A DNA stretch of 64,000 nucleotides. Origin: Bacteroidetes bacterium OLB10. GTDB lineage: Bacteria; Bacteroidota; Bacteroidia; AKYH767-A; OLB10. The stretch spans positions 252,056 through 316,055 of the forward strand of contig LNBX01000026.1 of assembly GCA_001567275.1 (NCBI GenBank). The letters are read 5' to 3'. The notes below the pieces were generated by a model, which saw only the letters and a list, made by a program, of their open reading frames with translations, was not told the origin of the DNA and ran no database searches. The translations under genes and the position numbers were made by a program. This document shows positions 25,940-37,570 of this stretch, one piece after another (position 1 is the stretch's first letter; each line of letters opens with the position of its first letter).

Positions 25940-28900
25940 TTACGACTCAATTGTTTCTTCGCTGCTTGCTGTTTTAGATGCCATCAGAAGATCATACTCT
26001 TCCTGAGAACCAACAATCAGTCGTTCATACTCTCTCAGTCCGGTACCTGCAGGAATCAGATGTCCTACAATCACATTTTCTTTCAAACCTGTGAGGTAAT
26101 CAATCTTACCGTTGATAGATGCTTCATTCAACACCTTGGTAGTTTCCTGGAATGATGCTGCAGAAATCCAGCTCTTAGTATGCAATGATGCCTGAGTAAT
26201 ACCTTGCAGCAATGGCGCTGAAGTTGCAGGAATTGCATTACGTGCTTCAATTTCTTTCAGGTCCTTACGTTTAAGGATAGAATTGTCATCACGTAATTTA
26301 CGAAGTGTAATAATCTGTCCGGGGCGATATTCAGAGTCTCCGGGTTCAGTTACAACCATCTTATCCATAATCCAGTCATTCTCCTCCATAAACTCAATTT
26401 TATTTACAGATTCTTTTTCTAGGAAACGGGTATCACCTGCATCTGCAATAACTACTTTACGCATCATCTGACGAACTATTACTTCAAAATGTTTGTCATT
26501 GATTTTTACACCCTGCAAACGATATACTTCCTGTACTTCATTTACCAGATACTCCTGCACCTGTGATGGTCCTTTGATAGCAAGAATATCGGATGGGCTG
26601 ATAGCACCGTCTGACAATGGGGCACCTGCACGAATGAAGTCATTATCCTGTACCAGTATATGTTTGGATAATGGAACAAGATATTTCCTCACATCACCTT
26701 CTTTGGATGTAATGATAATCTCTCGGTTACCTCTTTTAATTCCGCCATAAGCAACCACACCGTCAATCTCGCTCACCACAGCTGGGTTCGATGGATTACG
26801 GGCTTCGAATAATTCAGTAACACGTGGCAGACCACCCGTGATATCACCTGATTTTCCGCTTGCACGTGTAATTTTCACCAACACCTCTCCAGCTTTAATT
26901 TTCTGTCCCTCGTTCACTGCAATGTGTGCACCCACAGGAATGTTGTATGCTTTAACAACTTCTTTCTTGTCGTTAACAATTTTGATAACAGGATTCTTTG
27001 TCTTGTCACGACTGTCAATAACAACTTTCTCTTTATATCCTGTCATCTCATCTGACTCTTCGCGGAAAGTAACTCCTTCTTCGAGATGTTCATAAACAAT
27101 TTTACCATCAGCTTCGCAAATGATAACAGCGTTGTATGGATCCCATTCGCAAATTATATCACCTTTCTTCAGCGTAGCACCATTCTTTACATAAAGGTGT
27201 GCTCCGTAAGGAATATTATTGGTAGCCAGTATAGCCTTGGTATTCGGGTCAATAATTTTGAATTCACCTGAACGGCCTACAACAACATCAACTTTCTTTT
27301 CACCATCTTTGAATGGAATTGTTCTCATTTCTTCGAGTTCAACAACACCACCGAATTTTGCTTCGTGACGTGATTCGGAAGCTCCTTTTGAAGCCACACC
27401 ACCCACGTGGAAGGTACGCAGTGTAAGCTGTGTTCCCGGCTCACCGATTGACTGTGCTGCAATAACACCCACAGCTTCTCCTTTCTGAACCATTCTGCCT
27501 GTTGCAAGGTTACGTCCGTAACATTTTGCACATACTCCCTGCTTCGATTCACAGGTAAGTACTGATCTTATTTCTACTGCTTCTAAAGGCGATTCTTCGA
27601 TTTTATCTGCAATGCTTTCAATGATTTCTTCACCGGCATGCACAATAAGTTCTCCAGTAAGCGGATGGTAAATATCATGACATGATACACGTCCTAAAAT
27701 TCTGTCGTGAAGTGATTCTACTACTTCTTCCTGATTCTTCAATGCTGTTTCAGAAAGACCACGTAGTGTTCCACAATCCTCTTCAGTAATAATTACATCC
27801 TGTGCAACGTCCACAAGCCTTCTTGTAAGATAACCGGCATCAGCAGTTTTCAAAGCTGTATCGGCAAGACCTTTACGCGCACCGTGTGTAGAGATGAAGT
27901 ATTCAAGAATTGAAAGTCCCTCTTTGAAATTTGAAAGAATCGGGTTTTCAATAATTTCTCCTCCTGTTGCACCTGACTTCTGAGGTTTCGCCATCAATCC
28001 CCTCATACCACCTAACTGACGAATCTGTTCTTTGGAACCACGGGCACCTGAGTCAAGCATCATATACACAGCATTGAAACCTTGTTTGTCTGCAACAAGT
28101 TGTTTCATCAGTGTTTCTGTGATACGGGTGTTGGTACGTGTCCAGATATCAATAATCTGATTGTAACGCTCGTTGTTGGTGATGAATCCCATGTTGTAAT
28201 TGCTTCTCACCTCTTCTACTTCTTCCTGTGCTTTGGCAACAAGTTCTGTTTTTGCAGCCGGAATCAATACATCGTTCAGGTTGAAAGATAATCCACCTTT
28301 AAACGCCATCTTGAATCCAAGCTCTTTAATATCATCCAGGAATCGTGCTGTCTGAGCAATACCGCAGGTTTTTAAAACCATGCTGATGATATCACGTAAT
28401 GCTTTTTTGGTTAATACATCATTGATGTATCCTGCTTCGCGCGGAACTACTTCGTTAAACAATACACGTCCAACGGTAGTTTCAATCAAACGCTTGACGA
28501 TAACGCCTTCTTCCTTTACATAAGTTTTTACTTTTATGAAAGCATGTAAATCAACACGTCCTTCGTTGTAAGCAATAGTAACTTCTTCAGGTGAATAAAA
28601 CACCGAGCCTTCTCCTTTCACTTTCTCTTTGTCGGTTGTTTTCTTTCCCTTTGTCATGTAATACAATCCAAGTACCATGTCCTGCGAAGGAACGGTTATT
28701 GGAGCACCATTGGCAGGATTTAAAATATTGTGTGATGCAAGCATCAGCATTTGTGCTTCGAGAATTGCAGCGTTTCCTAACGGAACGTGCACTGCCATCT
28801 GGTCACCGTCAAAGTCAGCGTTGAACGCTGTACATACCAACGGATGCAACTGAATAGCTTTACCCTCTATAAGTTTTGGCTGGAATGCCTGAATACCCAA

Positions 28901-30235
28901 ACGGTGAAGTGTAGGAGCACGGTTGAGTAATACAGGATGACCTTTGAGTACATTTTCAAGAATATCCCAAACGATGGCATCTTTTCTGTCAACTATTTTC
29001 TTTGCTGACTTCACTGTTTTTACAATACCTCTTTCAATCAGTTTGCGAATAATAAACGGCTTGAACAATTCAGCAGCCATATCTTTTGGCAAACCACACT
29101 CATGCAGTTTCAATTCAGGACCTACAACAATTACTGAACGTGCAGAATAGTCAACACGTTTACCGAGCAGATTCTGACGGAAACGTCCTTGCTTACCTTT
29201 CAATGAATCTGAAAGTGATTTCAGTGCACGGTTTGATTCTGTTTTAACGGCATTCACTTTACGTGAGTTGTCAAACAGTGAGTCAACAGCTTCCTGAAGC
29301 ATACGCTTTTCGTTACGTAAGATAACATCAGGAGCTTTTATTTCAAGTAATCGTTTCAAACGGTTGTTTCTGATGATTACCCTGCGGTACAAATCATTCA
29401 GGTCAGAAGTTGCAAAACGTCCTCCATCCAACGGAACCAACGGACGAAGTTCGGGTGGTATTACAGGTACAACTTTTACAATCATCCACTCAGGACGATT
29501 TTCTATATTCTGATTGGCATTACGAAACGCTTCTACTACATTCAATCGCTTCAAAGCTTCGTTCTTACGTTGCTGGGAAGTTTCGTTGCTTGCCTGATGG
29601 CGCAGTTTATAGGAAAGTTCATCCAGATTAAGTCGGGACAACAATTCATATAAAGCATCAGCACCCATCTTTGCAATAAATTTGTTGGGGTCTGTATCAT
29701 CCAGATGCTGATTTTCTTTAGGAAGTGCATCTAATATGTTCAGGTATTCTTCTTCAGTCAGGAAATCGAGATAGTTGATTCCATCCTGAGCTTTAATACC
29801 GGGTTGAATTACCACATAACGCTCATAGTAAATAATGAGGTCAAGTTTCTTGGTTGGTAACCCAAGCAGATAACCGATTTTGTTAGGTAATGAACGGAAA
29901 TACCAGATATGAGCAACAGGCACTACCAACTGGATGTGTCCCATACGCTCTCTTCTTACTTTCTTCTCAGTTACTTCAACACCGCAACGGTCGCAAACGA
30001 TGCCTTTATATCGAATACGTTTGTACTTTCCGCAATGACATTCCCAGTCTTTTACAGGACCGAAAATACGCTCGCAGAACAAACCATCACGCTCAGGTTT
30101 ATACGTTCTGTAGTTGATTGTTTCAGGCTTTAATACTTCTCCGCTTGACTGCTCAAGAATATGCTCCGGTGAAGCAAGACTGATAATAATCTTGGAGAAG
30201 TTGCTTTTTATTTTTGTATCGCGCTTTAATGCCAT
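25940..30235 (-). CDS. rpoC: DNA-directed RNA polymerase subunit beta'
   Basis: A 1431-residue beta' subunit, which carries the catalytic magnesium of RNA polymerase. The first zinc site is complete (C66, C68, C81, C84). The active-site motif [12 protein letters not shown] lies near residues 472-478. The second zinc site appears as CGTLRG with [13 protein letters not shown]. Length is typical of Bacteroidota, which carry the usual trigger-loop and lineage insertions. It is 74 bases downstream of rpoB, with a stable hairpin in the gap. Confidence 0.98.
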   Translation of the reverse strand: MALKRDTKIKSNFSKIIISLASPEHILEQSSGEVLKPETINYRTYKPERDGLFCERIFGPVKDWECHCGKYKRIRYKGIVCDRCGVEVTEKKVRRERMGHIQLVVPVAHIWYFRSLPNKIGYLLGLPTKKLDLIIYYERYVVIQPGIKAQDGINYLDFLTEEEYLNILDALPKENQHLDDTDPNKFIAKMGADALYELLSRLNLDELSYKLRHQASNETSQQRKNEALKRLNVVEAFRNANQNIENRPEWMIVKVVPVIPPELRPLVPLDGGRFATSDLNDLYRRVIIRNNRLKRLLEIKAPDVILRNEKRMLQEAVDSLFDNSRKVNAVKTESNRALKSLSDSLKGKQGRFRQNLLGKRVDYSARSVIVVGPELKLHECGLPKDMAAELFKPFIIRKLIERGIVKTVKSAKKIVDRKDAIVWDILENVLKGHPVLLNRAPTLHRLGIQAFQPKLIEGKAIQLHPLVCTAFNADFDGDQMAVHVPLGNAAILEAQMLMLASHNILNPANGAPITVPSQDMVLGLYYMTKGKKTTDKEKVKGEGSVFYSPEEVTIAYNEGRVDLHAFIKVKTYVKEEGVIVKRLIETTVGRVLFNEVVPREAGYINDVLTKKALRDIISMVLKTCGIAQTARFLDDIKELGFKMAFKGGLSFNLNDVLIPAAKTELVAKAQEEVEEVRSNYNMGFITNNERYNQIIDIWTRTNTRITETLMKQLVADKQGFNAVYMMLDSGARGSKEQIRQLGGMRGLMAKPQKSGATGGEIIENPILSNFKEGLSILEYFISTHGARKGLADTALKTADAGYLTRRLVDVAQDVIITEEDCGTLRGLSETALKNQEEVVESLHDRILGRVSCHDIYHPLTGELIVHAGEEIIESIADKIEESPLEAVEIRSVLTCESKQGVCAKCYGRNLATGRMVQKGEAVGVIAAQSIGEPGTQLTLRTFHVGGVASKGASESRHEAKFGGVVELEEMRTIPFKDGEKKVDVVVGRSGEFKIIDPNTKAILATNNIPYGAHLYVKNGATLKKGDIICEWDPYNAVIICEADGKIVYEHLEEGVTFREESDEMTGYKEKVVIDSRDKTKNPVIKIVNDKKEVVKAYNIPVGAHIAVNEGQKIKAGEVLVKITRASGKSGDITGGLPRVTELFEARNPSNPAVVSEIDGVVAYGGIKRGNREIIITSKEGDVRKYLVPLSKHILVQDNDFIRAGAPLSDGAISPSDILAIKGPSQVQEYLVNEVQEVYRLQGVKINDKHFEVIVRQMMRKVVIADAGDTRFLEKESVNKIEFMEENDWIMDKMVVTEPGDSEYRPGQIITLRKLRDDNSILKRKDLKEIEARNAIPATSAPLLQGITQASLHTKSWISAASFQETTKVLNEASINGKIDYLTGLKENVIVGHLIPAGTGLREYERLIVGSQEEYDLLMASKTASSEETIES

Positions 30236-30274
30236 TTTATTTTTTTTATTTTTTTAACTGTTGTTATTTAAATC

Positions 30275-30303
30275 CGCAGATGAAGTGTTTCACCTCATCT
30301 GCG
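30275..30303 (-). promoter_or_regulatory. Intercistronic hairpin, rpoB-rpoC
   Basis: Stem CGCAGATGA/TCATCTGCG, extended by a G-U pair and GTG/CAC around an AAA loop: 13 pairs in the RNA. It starts a few bases after the rpoB stop and lacks a T tract, so it is more likely an RNA-processing or stabilising site than a terminator. Confidence 0.6.
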
Positions 30304-30309
30304 AATTAA

Positions 30310-33300
30310 TTAGTCAAGAGTAATTTTTAATCCTAAACCACGCAATTCATGCAATAACACGTTGAATGATTCCGGAATTCCCGGTGTTGGCATGTTATCG
30401 CCTTTAACGATGGCTTCGTATGCTTTTGCTCTTCCCATTACGTCATCCGATTTCACGGTAAGTAATTCCTGAAGGATGTTTGATGCACCGAATGCTTCAA
30501 GTGCCCACACCTCCATCTCACCAAATCGCTGACCACCAAACTGTGCTTTACCACCGAGGGGCTGTTGCGTGATGAGTGAGTATGGTCCGATTGAACGTGC
30601 GTGCATTTTGTCATCCACCATGTGACCCAGTTTAAGCATATAGATGATACCTACGGTAGCCGGCTGGTCAAAACGCTCTCCTGTACCACCGTCAGTCAGG
30701 TAAGTAGAACCGAACTTTGGCAATCCTGCTTTTTCAATATATGATTCTATCTCCTCATGATTGGCTCCATCAAAAATTGGTGTAGCAAATTTTACTCCCA
30801 GTTTTTTTCCTGCCCATCCAAGTACGGTTTCATAAATCTGACCAAGGTTCATACGTGAAGGTACACCCAGCGGATTAAGAACTATATCAACAGGAGTTCC
30901 GTCAGCAAGGAAAGGCATTTCTTCTTCGCGCACAATTTTTGCCACGATACCTTTGTTACCATGTCGTCCCGCCATTTTATCACCTACTGTAAGTTTACGT
31001 TTCTTGGCAATATACACTTTTGCAAGTTGCATAATACCTGCAGGTAATTCATCTCCTACCTGAACAGCAAACTTCTTGCGCTTATAGGATCCGATGATGT
31101 CATTCATTCGGATGTTATAATTGTGCAACAGTTCTTTTATCTGATCATTTCTGTCTTTATCAGTAGTCCACTTGTTGGCGTTGATATTATTGTAATCTAA
31201 TTCCTGCAACATCTTCAGCGTAAATTTGCTTCCTTTCGGAATGACAAATTCTTTATAGATGTCCATCACACCCTGAGATGTTTTTCCGTTTACAAGCACA
31301 AATAATTTTTCAACCAGTTTTGATTTCAGTGCCGCAAGATCTTTTGCCTGCTCGTCATCAAATTTTGAAATGATTGCCTTGTCATCGGTTTTCGAATTTT
31401 TGTCTTTTACTGCACGTGAGAAAAGTTTCTTGTCAATCACCACTCCTTTAACGGATGGAGGAAGCTTCAGTGAAGCATCTTTTACGTCACCTGCTTTGTC
31501 ACCAAAGATGGCACGCAAAAGTTTTTCTTCCGGTGAAGGATCTGTTTCTCCCTTTGGAGTAATCTTTCCTATGATGATGTCACCTTCTTTTACTTCAGCT
31601 CCTACGCGTATCAAACCATTCTCGTCCAGGTCGCGTGTAGCTTCTTCGCTTACGTTAGGAATATCTGCAGTAAGTTCTTCCAAACCTCTCTTGGTATCGC
31701 GCACTTCAAGGGTATATTCATCCACGTGAATAGAAGTGAATATGTCATCACGAACAACTTTCTCCGAAATCACAATAGCATCCTCAAAGTTATTTCCTTT
31801 CCAGGGCATGAATGCCACCATCAGGTTACGTCCCAAAGCCAGTTCTCCGTCTCTGGTTGCATAACCTTCTGAAAGTACCTGTCCTGCTTTTACTTTCTCA
31901 CCTTTCTTTACGATAGGACGCAGATTGATACAGGTGCTCTGATTTGTTTTCTGGAATTTAGTCAGATGATAAACTTTTACATCTTCTTCAAATGACAATA
32001 ATTTTTCGTCATCGGTGCGAATGCTGCGTACATGTATTTCGTTGGCATCAACATATTCCACCACTCCATCATACTCAGCATTTACCAGCACGCGTGAGTC
32101 GCGTACAACCTGTCCTTCAAGTCCGGTACCTACTACAGGCGCTTCAGGACGCATCAATGGCACTGCCTGACGTTGCATGTTCGATCCCATGAGCGCACGG
32201 TTGGCATCGTCATGCTCGAGAAACGGAATGAGCGATGCAGCTATGGATGCAATCTGGTTTGGAGCAACGTCCATCAGATGCAGATGTTCAGGTTCTACTT
32301 CAGGGAAATCACCTTCGTAGCGTGCTTTCACACGAGCATCTTTAAAGTTTCCTGATGCATCAATGTGAGCATTTGCCTGAGCAATAACTTTATTGTCTTC
32401 TTCTTCAGCAGTTAAAAATACCGGTGGGCGTTCCAAATCTACCTTACCGTTTTCAATCACACGATATGGAGTTTCTATAAAGCCCAGATTATTAATTTTT
32501 GCAAACACGCACAGCGAAGAAATCAAACCGATGTTTGGTCCTTCCGGTGTTTCAATGGTACATAAGCGGCCATAGTGTGTATAGTGTACGTCACGCACCT
32601 CAAATCCTGCACGCTCGCGTGAGAGACCTCCGGGTCCAAGGGCAGAAAGCCTGCGTTTGTGAGTTATCTCTGCCAATGGATTGGTTTGATCCATAAACTG
32701 TGATAACTGGTTGGTTCCGAAGAATGAGTTGATAACTGATGATAATGTTTTTGCATTAATCAGGTCTGCGGGTGTAAACACTTCGCTGTCGCGAACATTC
32801 ATACGCTCACGGATGGTACGTGCCATACGTGACAGACCAACACCAAACTGAGAGTATAACTGCTCACCCACTGTACGAACACGTCTGTTGCTGAGGTGGT
32901 CAATATCGTCCACATCGGCCTTGGAGTTGATAAGCTGTATAAGGTATTTGATGATAAGGATAATATCTTCCTTGGTCAGTACCTTTACATCCTCAGGCGT
33001 ATGCAGGTTCAGTTTTTTATTAATTCTGTAACGGCCTACTTCTCCTAAATCGTAACGTTTGTCAGAGAAGAATAATTTTTCAATGATACCGCGTGCTGTT
33101 TCATAATCCGGTGGTTCTGCATTACGCAACTGACGGTAAATATGTTCAACCGCTTCTTTCTCAGAGTTGGAAGTATCTTTCTGAAGTGTGTTGTAGATGA
33201 TGGCAAAATCAGCTGAGTTGCCATCTTCTTTATGGAGAATAATTGATTTTACTCCTGCATCAATGATCAGGTCAATATGATGATCTTCCAGAATAATTTC

Positions 33301-34137
33301 TCTTTCCAGAATAATCTCATTACGTTCAATGGATACTACTTCACCGGTATCTTCATCCACAAAATCTTCTACCCATGATTTAAGTACTCTTGCAGCAAGT
33401 TTACGTCCTACATGCGATTTCAAACCTGACTTGCTTACCTTCACTTCATCAGCAAGGCCAAAGATTTCGAGAATTTGTTTATCACTCTCAAAACCTATTG
33501 CACGTAACAGAGTTGTTACCGGAAATTTCTTTTTACGGTCAATGTAGGCATACATGACATTGTTGATGTCAGTAGCAAACTCAATCCATGATCCTTTGAA
33601 TGGAATTACACGGGCTGAATATAATTTGGTTCCGTTGGCATGGCGGCTTTGTCCGAAGAATACTCCGGGCGAGCGATGCAACTGTGATACAATTACACGC
33701 TCAGCACCATTGATAACGAATGTGCCTTTGGGAGTCATGTAAGGGATGGTTCCCAGGTAAACATCCTGAATGATGGTTTCAAAATCTTCGTGTTCAGGAT
33801 CGGTACAATACAGTTTAAGTTTTGCTTTTAACGGAACACTGTGTGTAAGTCCGCGCTCCAGACATTCCTGTATGGAATAACGTGGAGGGTCAATGAAATA
33901 ATCCAAAAACTCAAGCACGAAGTTGTTTCGTGAATCAGTTATCGGAAAATTTTCAGCAAATACTTTGTAAAGTCCTTCGTTCTGACGGTTGTCAGAAGTT
34001 GTTTCAATCTGGAAGAAATCCTGAAATGACTTTAATTGTATATCAAGAAAGTCAGGATAGTCTATCAGGTTTTTATTCTTAGAGAAGTTTATTCTTTTTG
34101 ATCCGCCTTTATCTGACGTTGTAGTGATTGCAGCCAA
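30310..34137 (-). CDS. rpoB: DNA-directed RNA polymerase subunit beta
   Basis: A 1275-residue beta subunit. The rifampicin-binding region near residues 475-505 ([18 protein letters not shown], then LSALGPGG) carries the Asp, His and Ser found in rifampicin-sensitive enzymes. Other landmarks are [11 protein letters not shown], the [12 protein letters not shown] motif and the C-terminal [21 protein letters not shown]. Length is normal for the phylum. It is separated from rplL by a 127-base gap containing a long hairpin, a position where many bacteria attenuate rpoBC relative to ribosomal protein genes. Confidence 0.98.
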   Translation of the reverse strand: MAAITTTSDKGGSKRINFSKNKNLIDYPDFLDIQLKSFQDFFQIETTSDNRQNEGLYKVFAENFPITDSRNNFVLEFLDYFIDPPRYSIQECLERGLTHSVPLKAKLKLYCTDPEHEDFETIIQDVYLGTIPYMTPKGTFVINGAERVIVSQLHRSPGVFFGQSRHANGTKLYSARVIPFKGSWIEFATDINNVMYAYIDRKKKFPVTTLLRAIGFESDKQILEIFGLADEVKVSKSGLKSHVGRKLAARVLKSWVEDFVDEDTGEVVSIERNEIILEREIILEDHHIDLIIDAGVKSIILHKEDGNSADFAIIYNTLQKDTSNSEKEAVEHIYRQLRNAEPPDYETARGIIEKLFFSDKRYDLGEVGRYRINKKLNLHTPEDVKVLTKEDIILIIKYLIQLINSKADVDDIDHLSNRRVRTVGEQLYSQFGVGLSRMARTIRERMNVRDSEVFTPADLINAKTLSSVINSFFGTNQLSQFMDQTNPLAEITHKRRLSALGPGGLSRERAGFEVRDVHYTHYGRLCTIETPEGPNIGLISSLCVFAKINNLGFIETPYRVIENGKVDLERPPVFLTAEEEDNKVIAQANAHIDASGNFKDARVKARYEGDFPEVEPEHLHLMDVAPNQIASIAASLIPFLEHDDANRALMGSNMQRQAVPLMRPEAPVVGTGLEGQVVRDSRVLVNAEYDGVVEYVDANEIHVRSIRTDDEKLLSFEEDVKVYHLTKFQKTNQSTCINLRPIVKKGEKVKAGQVLSEGYATRDGELALGRNLMVAFMPWKGNNFEDAIVISEKVVRDDIFTSIHVDEYTLEVRDTKRGLEELTADIPNVSEEATRDLDENGLIRVGAEVKEGDIIIGKITPKGETDPSPEEKLLRAIFGDKAGDVKDASLKLPPSVKGVVIDKKLFSRAVKDKNSKTDDKAIISKFDDEQAKDLAALKSKLVEKLFVLVNGKTSQGVMDIYKEFVIPKGSKFTLKMLQELDYNNINANKWTTDKDRNDQIKELLHNYNIRMNDIIGSYKRKKFAVQVGDELPAGIMQLAKVYIAKKRKLTVGDKMAGRHGNKGIVAKIVREEEMPFLADGTPVDIVLNPLGVPSRMNLGQIYETVLGWAGKKLGVKFATPIFDGANHEEIESYIEKAGLPKFGSTYLTDGGTGERFDQPATVGIIYMLKLGHMVDDKMHARSIGPYSLITQQPLGGKAQFGGQRFGEMEVWALEAFGASNILQELLTVKSDDVMGRAKAYEAIVKGDNMPTPGIPESFNVLLHELRGLGLKITLD

Positions 34138-34213
34138 GTGATTATTATTTTAAATTGATTTCAATCAAAATTTTAATTTTTTCCATCCTCAAACTGATGG
34201 CTCGAAAAGGGGT

Positions 34214-34243
34214 ATAGGCCTCCCCGAAAACGGAAAGGCCTAT
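34214..34243 (-). promoter_or_regulatory. Long intercistronic hairpin, rplL-rpoB
   Basis: ATAGGCCT/AGGCCTAT stem continued by two G-U pairs and CCG/CGG around a TTTT loop: 13 pairs in RNA. On the minus strand it is followed by ACCCCTTTTCG. It could be a partial terminator or cleavage site that lowers rpoBC expression relative to rplJL; this is inferred from position and structure. Confidence 0.6.
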
Positions 34244-34264
34244 GATTGTTTTATTGTTGAAATA

Positions 34265-34645
34265 TTACTTAATTTCAACTTCAGCACCGGCTTCTTCAAG
34301 TTGTTGCTTGATTGAATTTGCTTCTTCTTTAGAAACTCCTTCTTTAACCGGTTTCGGAGCGCCATCTACAAGATCTTTAGCTTCTTTCAGGCCAAGTCCG
34401 CTCAATTCTTTTACCAATTTCACTACTGCAAGTTTTGCGTTTCCGCCTGACTTAAGAATTACATCAAAAGATGTTTTTTCTTCAGCAGCAGCACCTCCGG
34501 CAGCAGCGCCACCACCTGCTACCATTACAGGTGCAGCAGCAGCAGGCTCAATGCCGTACTTGTCTTTTAAAATCGTTGAAAGTTCCTGAACTTCTTTAAC
34601 AGTAAGGTTTACTAACTGTTCTGCGAATGCATTTAAATCTGCCAT
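34265..34645 (-). CDS. rplL: 50S ribosomal protein L7/L12
   Basis: A 126-residue stalk protein that recruits translation factors to the ribosome. The N-terminal dimerisation helices ([22 protein letters not shown]) are followed by an alanine/glycine-rich hinge and the C-terminal factor-binding domain ([20 protein letters not shown] and [18 protein letters not shown]). Length is normal. It follows rplJ by 71 bases. Confidence 0.98.
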   Translation of the reverse strand: MADLNAFAEQLVNLTVKEVQELSTILKDKYGIEPAAAAPVMVAGGGAAAGGAAAEEKTSFDVILKSGGNAKLAVVKLVKELSGLGLKEAKDLVDGAPKPVKEGVSKEEANSIKQQLEEAGAEVEIK

Positions 34646-34716
34646 TTTATTAATTTTTAATTTGTTTTAAAATTTGATAATTATAGTTATAGTGTAAGAT
34701 TCGAAAGGTGGAAGCT

Positions 34717-35241
34717 TTATGAACCCTTTTCTTCTAACGTCTTGAGTATGCCGGCAAGTTTGCTTCCGCTCGACTGAAGCTGAGAAACAACATTCTTGGC
34801 CGGTGATTGTAACAATGCAATAACTTCTGCAATCAACTCATTCTTCGATTTCAGATTTGCCAGTGTGTCTATCTGGTTGTCTCCGATAAATAATGATGAG
34901 TCAATCCATGCAGCTTTTATTGCAGGAATGGAATCCTTAGCGCGGAATTCCTTAATCAGTTTTGCAGGCACATTGGATACTTCGCTGAACATGATAGCTG
35001 ATGTACCTTTTAATGTAGGAATCAGCGATTCATAAGCGTTTGCATCTAATTTCTGCAATGCTTTTTTGATAAGATTATTTTTTGCAACACGCAATTTTAC
35101 ATTCTTATTAAAGCATAATCTGCGCAGTTTGGAAGTCTTGTCGCTGTCCAGATTTTCTACATTGGTTATGTAGAAATTAGGGAATTGCGTAAACTGCTGT
35201 GCAAGGCTTTCTATTTCTAAATTTTTTTCGTCTCTTGTCAT
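34717..35241 (-). CDS. rplJ: 50S ribosomal protein L10
   Basis: A 174-residue protein that anchors L7/L12 dimers to 23S rRNA at the stalk base. The segment VAKNNLIKKALQKL is typical, and the C-terminal helix (AKNVVSQLQSSGSKLAGILKTLEEKG) binds L7/L12. Only 28 bases separate it from rplA, so the long L10-binding leader seen upstream of rplJ in E. coli has no room here unless it lies inside rplA. Confidence 0.97.
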   Translation of the reverse strand: MTRDEKNLEIESLAQQFTQFPNFYITNVENLDSDKTSKLRRLCFNKNVKLRVAKNNLIKKALQKLDANAYESLIPTLKGTSAIMFSEVSNVPAKLIKEFRAKDSIPAIKAAWIDSSLFIGDNQIDTLANLKSKNELIAEVIALLQSPAKNVVSQLQSSGSKLAGILKTLEEKGS

Positions 35242-35269
35242 TTTACAAATGTTTTAATGGTTATAACTG

Positions 35270-35965
35270 TTAACCTGCAATGGATTTGGTATCTACCTTA
35301 ATTCCCGGGCTCATGGTGCTGCTCATTGATACACTTTTTACATAAGCACCTTTTGCTGAAGAAGGCTTCAACTTGATTATGGTTTGTATCAGTTCATTTG
35401 CATTCTCATAAATTTTGTTTGCATCAAACGATACTTTTCCAACTGAAGCATGAATGATTCCTGTTTTGTCAACTTTGAAATCAATTTTACCTCCTTTTAC
35501 TTCGGTTACTGCTTTTCCAATATCGTTGGTAACAGTTCCTGTTTTCGGATTTGGCATCAGGTTGCGTGGTCCAAGTACCCGTCCTAATTTACCCACCTTA
35601 GCCATTACTGCAGGCATGGTGATAACCACATCCATATCAACCCAACCCTGTTCAATTTTGGTAATGTACTCATCTAAGCCTACATAATCAGCTCCGGCAG
35701 CTTTTGCTTCGGCTTCTTTGTCGGGTGTGCAGAGCACAAGTACTTTCACTGTTTTACCAGTACCATGAGGTAATGTAACAATACCACGTACCATTTGGTT
35801 TGCCTTACGGGGATCTACTCCCAGGCGAACACTCACATCCACTGATGCGTCAAACTTGGTAAAGGTGATGTCTTTTACAATTTTGGAAGCGTCCTGCAGC
35901 GTGTACATTTTTTCGCTGTCGTACTTCCCGGTAACCAGTTTCTGGTTTTTTGTAAGTTTTGCCAT
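35270..35965 (-). CDS. rplA: 50S ribosomal protein L1
   Basis: A 231-residue protein of the mobile L1 stalk, which helps release deacylated tRNA. Typical segments are [52 protein letters not shown] and [14 protein letters not shown]. In E. coli, L1 represses its own operon. Here a small hairpin sits in the gap to rplK. Confidence 0.98.
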   Translation of the reverse strand: MAKLTKNQKLVTGKYDSEKMYTLQDASKIVKDITFTKFDASVDVSVRLGVDPRKANQMVRGIVTLPHGTGKTVKVLVLCTPDKEAEAKAAGADYVGLDEYITKIEQGWVDMDVVITMPAVMAKVGKLGRVLGPRNLMPNPKTGTVTNDIGKAVTEVKGGKIDFKVDKTGIIHASVGKVSFDANKIYENANELIQTIIKLKPSSAKGAYVKSVSMSSTMSPGIKVDTKSIAG

Positions 35966-35990
35966 TTTATTTTATTTGTGAAGTGCAAAC

Positions 35991-36007
35991 GTTTCGCTAA
36001 GCGAAAC
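35991..36007 (-). promoter_or_regulatory. Intercistronic hairpin, rplK-rplA
   Basis: A seven-base perfect stem GTTTCGC/GCGAAAC with a three-base loop in the 76-base gap between rplK and rplA. It may be an L1 feedback or RNA-processing site; no binding motif can be proven by eye. Confidence 0.5.
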
Positions 36008-36041
36008 TCCTTCTGTTAATTTAATTATTTTGCTGTTGCTA

Positions 36042-36479
36042 TTAATAAGGTTTTTCGCCTTCAATAGCAATTCCAAGACTGCGTGCAGTACCTGCAACCA
36101 TGCTCATTGCCGCTTCAATGGTAAAGCAGTTTAAGTCAGGCATTTTATCCTGAGCAATTGCTTTTACCTGATCCCATTTTATTGTTCCTGCTTTTTTACG
36201 ATTAGACTCTGCTGAACCGGCTTTTATTTTAGCAGCTTCCAGTAACTGAACCGATACCGGTGGACGTTTGATAATAAAGTCAAACGACTTGTCGGTATAT
36301 ACGGTAATGATCACAGGAAGAACTTTTCCTGCCTGGTCCTGTGTACGGGCATTGAACTGTTTGCAGAACTCCATAATGTTCACACCCTTAGCTCCTAGTG
36401 CGGGACCTATAGGAGGTGCGGGATTTGCTGCTCCGCCTTTTACCTGTAACTTTATTAGTGCTCCTACTTCTTTTGCCAT
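36042..36479 (-). CDS. rplK: 50S ribosomal protein L11
   Basis: A 145-residue protein of the GTPase-associated centre. The N-terminal proline-rich motif [21 protein letters not shown] and the C-terminal rRNA-binding domain ([14 protein letters not shown] and [11 protein letters not shown]) are intact. It lies downstream of nusG and upstream of rplA, the usual bacterial order. Confidence 0.98.
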   Translation of the reverse strand: MAKEVGALIKLQVKGGAANPAPPIGPALGAKGVNIMEFCKQFNARTQDQAGKVLPVIITVYTDKSFDFIIKRPPVSVQLLEAAKIKAGSAESNRKKAGTIKWDQVKAIAQDKMPDLNCFTIEAAMSMVAGTARSLGIAIEGEKPY

Positions 36480-36579
36480 TTTATTTGTTTTTTAATCAAC
36501 TTGTGAAGTGCCTGTGTATTTAAAATTTTCTACAGTGGAAGCCTGTTACTTTTAAATCCGTTTTACTTCGTATAATGTT

Positions 36580-37131
36580 TTATTCTTTTTCTACCTGCAT
36601 ATAGCTAAGCTCCAGCGGAGTTTTACGCCCGAAGATCTTAACCATTACTTTCAGTTTCTTTTTATCTTCATACACTTCTTCAATCACTCCTGAGAAACTG
36701 TTAAAAGGTCCGTCTGTTACTTTTACTGACTCACCTACCACAAAAGGTATATTCAATACCTCTTCTGAATCGGCCAACTCATCTACCTTTCCTAAAATTC
36801 TGTTCACCTCGGCCTGGCGCAATGGTGTTGGAGCCTCGCCTTTAGGACCTAAAAAGCTGATCACTCCTGTAATATTTTCAATGATATGTGGCATCTCCCC
36901 TGTCAGATTAGCTTCAATAAGCACATAACCCGGCAGGTAGCTGCGATCTTTACTTACTTTTTTTCCGTCTTTTATCTTATATACTTTTTCAGTTGGGATA
37001 AGCACCTGTGCTATATCATTCTTCCATCCCTGATGTTCTATTTCGGACTCGATATACTCCTTCACCTTCTTTTCCTTTCCACTGATAGCACGTATAACGT
37101 ACCATTTTTTGCCTGTCTCTGTCATCTGCAT
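36580..37131 (-). CDS. nusG: Transcription termination/antitermination factor NusG
   Basis: A 183-residue protein with an N-terminal NGN domain (WYVIRAISGKEKKVKEYIE, then LPGYVLIEANL) that binds the RNA polymerase clamp, and a C-terminal KOW domain (GESVKVTDGPFNSFSGVIEEV). KOW domains link polymerase to Rho or the ribosome. Two in-frame ATGs (MQM) lie at the start. The gene is five bases after secE. Confidence 0.96.
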   Translation of the reverse strand: MQMTETGKKWYVIRAISGKEKKVKEYIESEIEHQGWKNDIAQVLIPTEKVYKIKDGKKVSKDRSYLPGYVLIEANLTGEMPHIIENITGVISFLGPKGEAPTPLRQAEVNRILGKVDELADSEEVLNIPFVVGESVKVTDGPFNSFSGVIEEVYEDKKKLKVMVKIFGRKTPLELSYMQVEKE

Positions 37132-37136
37132 TTTTA

Positions 37137-37328
37137 TTAGAACAGTTTATACAGCGTATTCATCAAGCCCTGCGACAGGAAGTCCATAACAAATATAATC
37201 AACCCAATGATTAACGAAGCTACCAGCACCACAATAGCACTGCTTTGAAGTTCAGCCCATGTAGGCCACGTCACCTTGGTTGAAAGCTCAAGGTAAGATT
37301 CGCGTACGTATGCTCTGATTTTTTTCAT
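37137..37328 (-). CDS. secE: Preprotein translocase subunit SecE
   Basis: A 63-residue inner-membrane protein with an amphipathic N-terminal region (YVRESYLELSTKVTWPTWAEL) and one transmembrane helix (AIVVLVASLIIGLIIFVMDF). This is the short single-helix form. It completes the SecYEG channel that would export the signal-peptide proteins in this window. It sits between tRNA-Trp and nusG. Confidence 0.95.
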   Translation of the reverse strand: MKKIRAYVRESYLELSTKVTWPTWAELQSSAIVVLVASLIIGLIIFVMDFLSQGLMNTLYKLF

Positions 37329-37392
37329 CTATTTTAATAAATTACGTCAATAATTGATTTGACTTCTGGTTTCAACCTTTGTTCTCCTTCTG

Positions 37393-37463
37393 CACGAGTG
37401 GAGAGATTCGAACTCCCATCAACGGTTTTGGAGACCGCTATTCTACCCTTGAACTACACTCGT
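37393..37463 (-). tRNA. tRNA-Trp (CCA)
   Basis: A cloverleaf on the minus strand with a seven-pair acceptor stem (ACGAGTG/CACTCGT), a CTCCAAA anticodon loop reading CCA, and the T-loop GTTCGAATC. Discriminator is G. The 3' CCA is not encoded. It lies between tuf and secE. Confidence 0.95.
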
Positions 37464-37526
37464 AATTTAAAGTTCCGGTCTCCGGCAGGTTCGAATTTTC
37501 CGTCACCTGAAATTGTTCCGGTTTCA

Positions 37527-37557
37527 AATCAGTCCCGGGTTTACCTCAGGACTGATT
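37527..37557 (-). promoter_or_regulatory. Hairpin between tuf and tRNA-Trp
   Basis: Nine-base stem AATCAGTCC/GGACTGATT, 14 bases after the tuf stop and without a T tract. It probably marks tuf mRNA processing from the tRNA or partial termination. Confidence 0.5.
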
Positions 37558-37570
37558 CTGACCGTTACAA

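Noticed and set aside
37464-37510. T-loop-like GGTTCGAAT on the plus strand near tRNA-Trp, as a possible extra tRNA
   Set aside because: No acceptor stem, D-arm or anticodon stem can be drawn around it.
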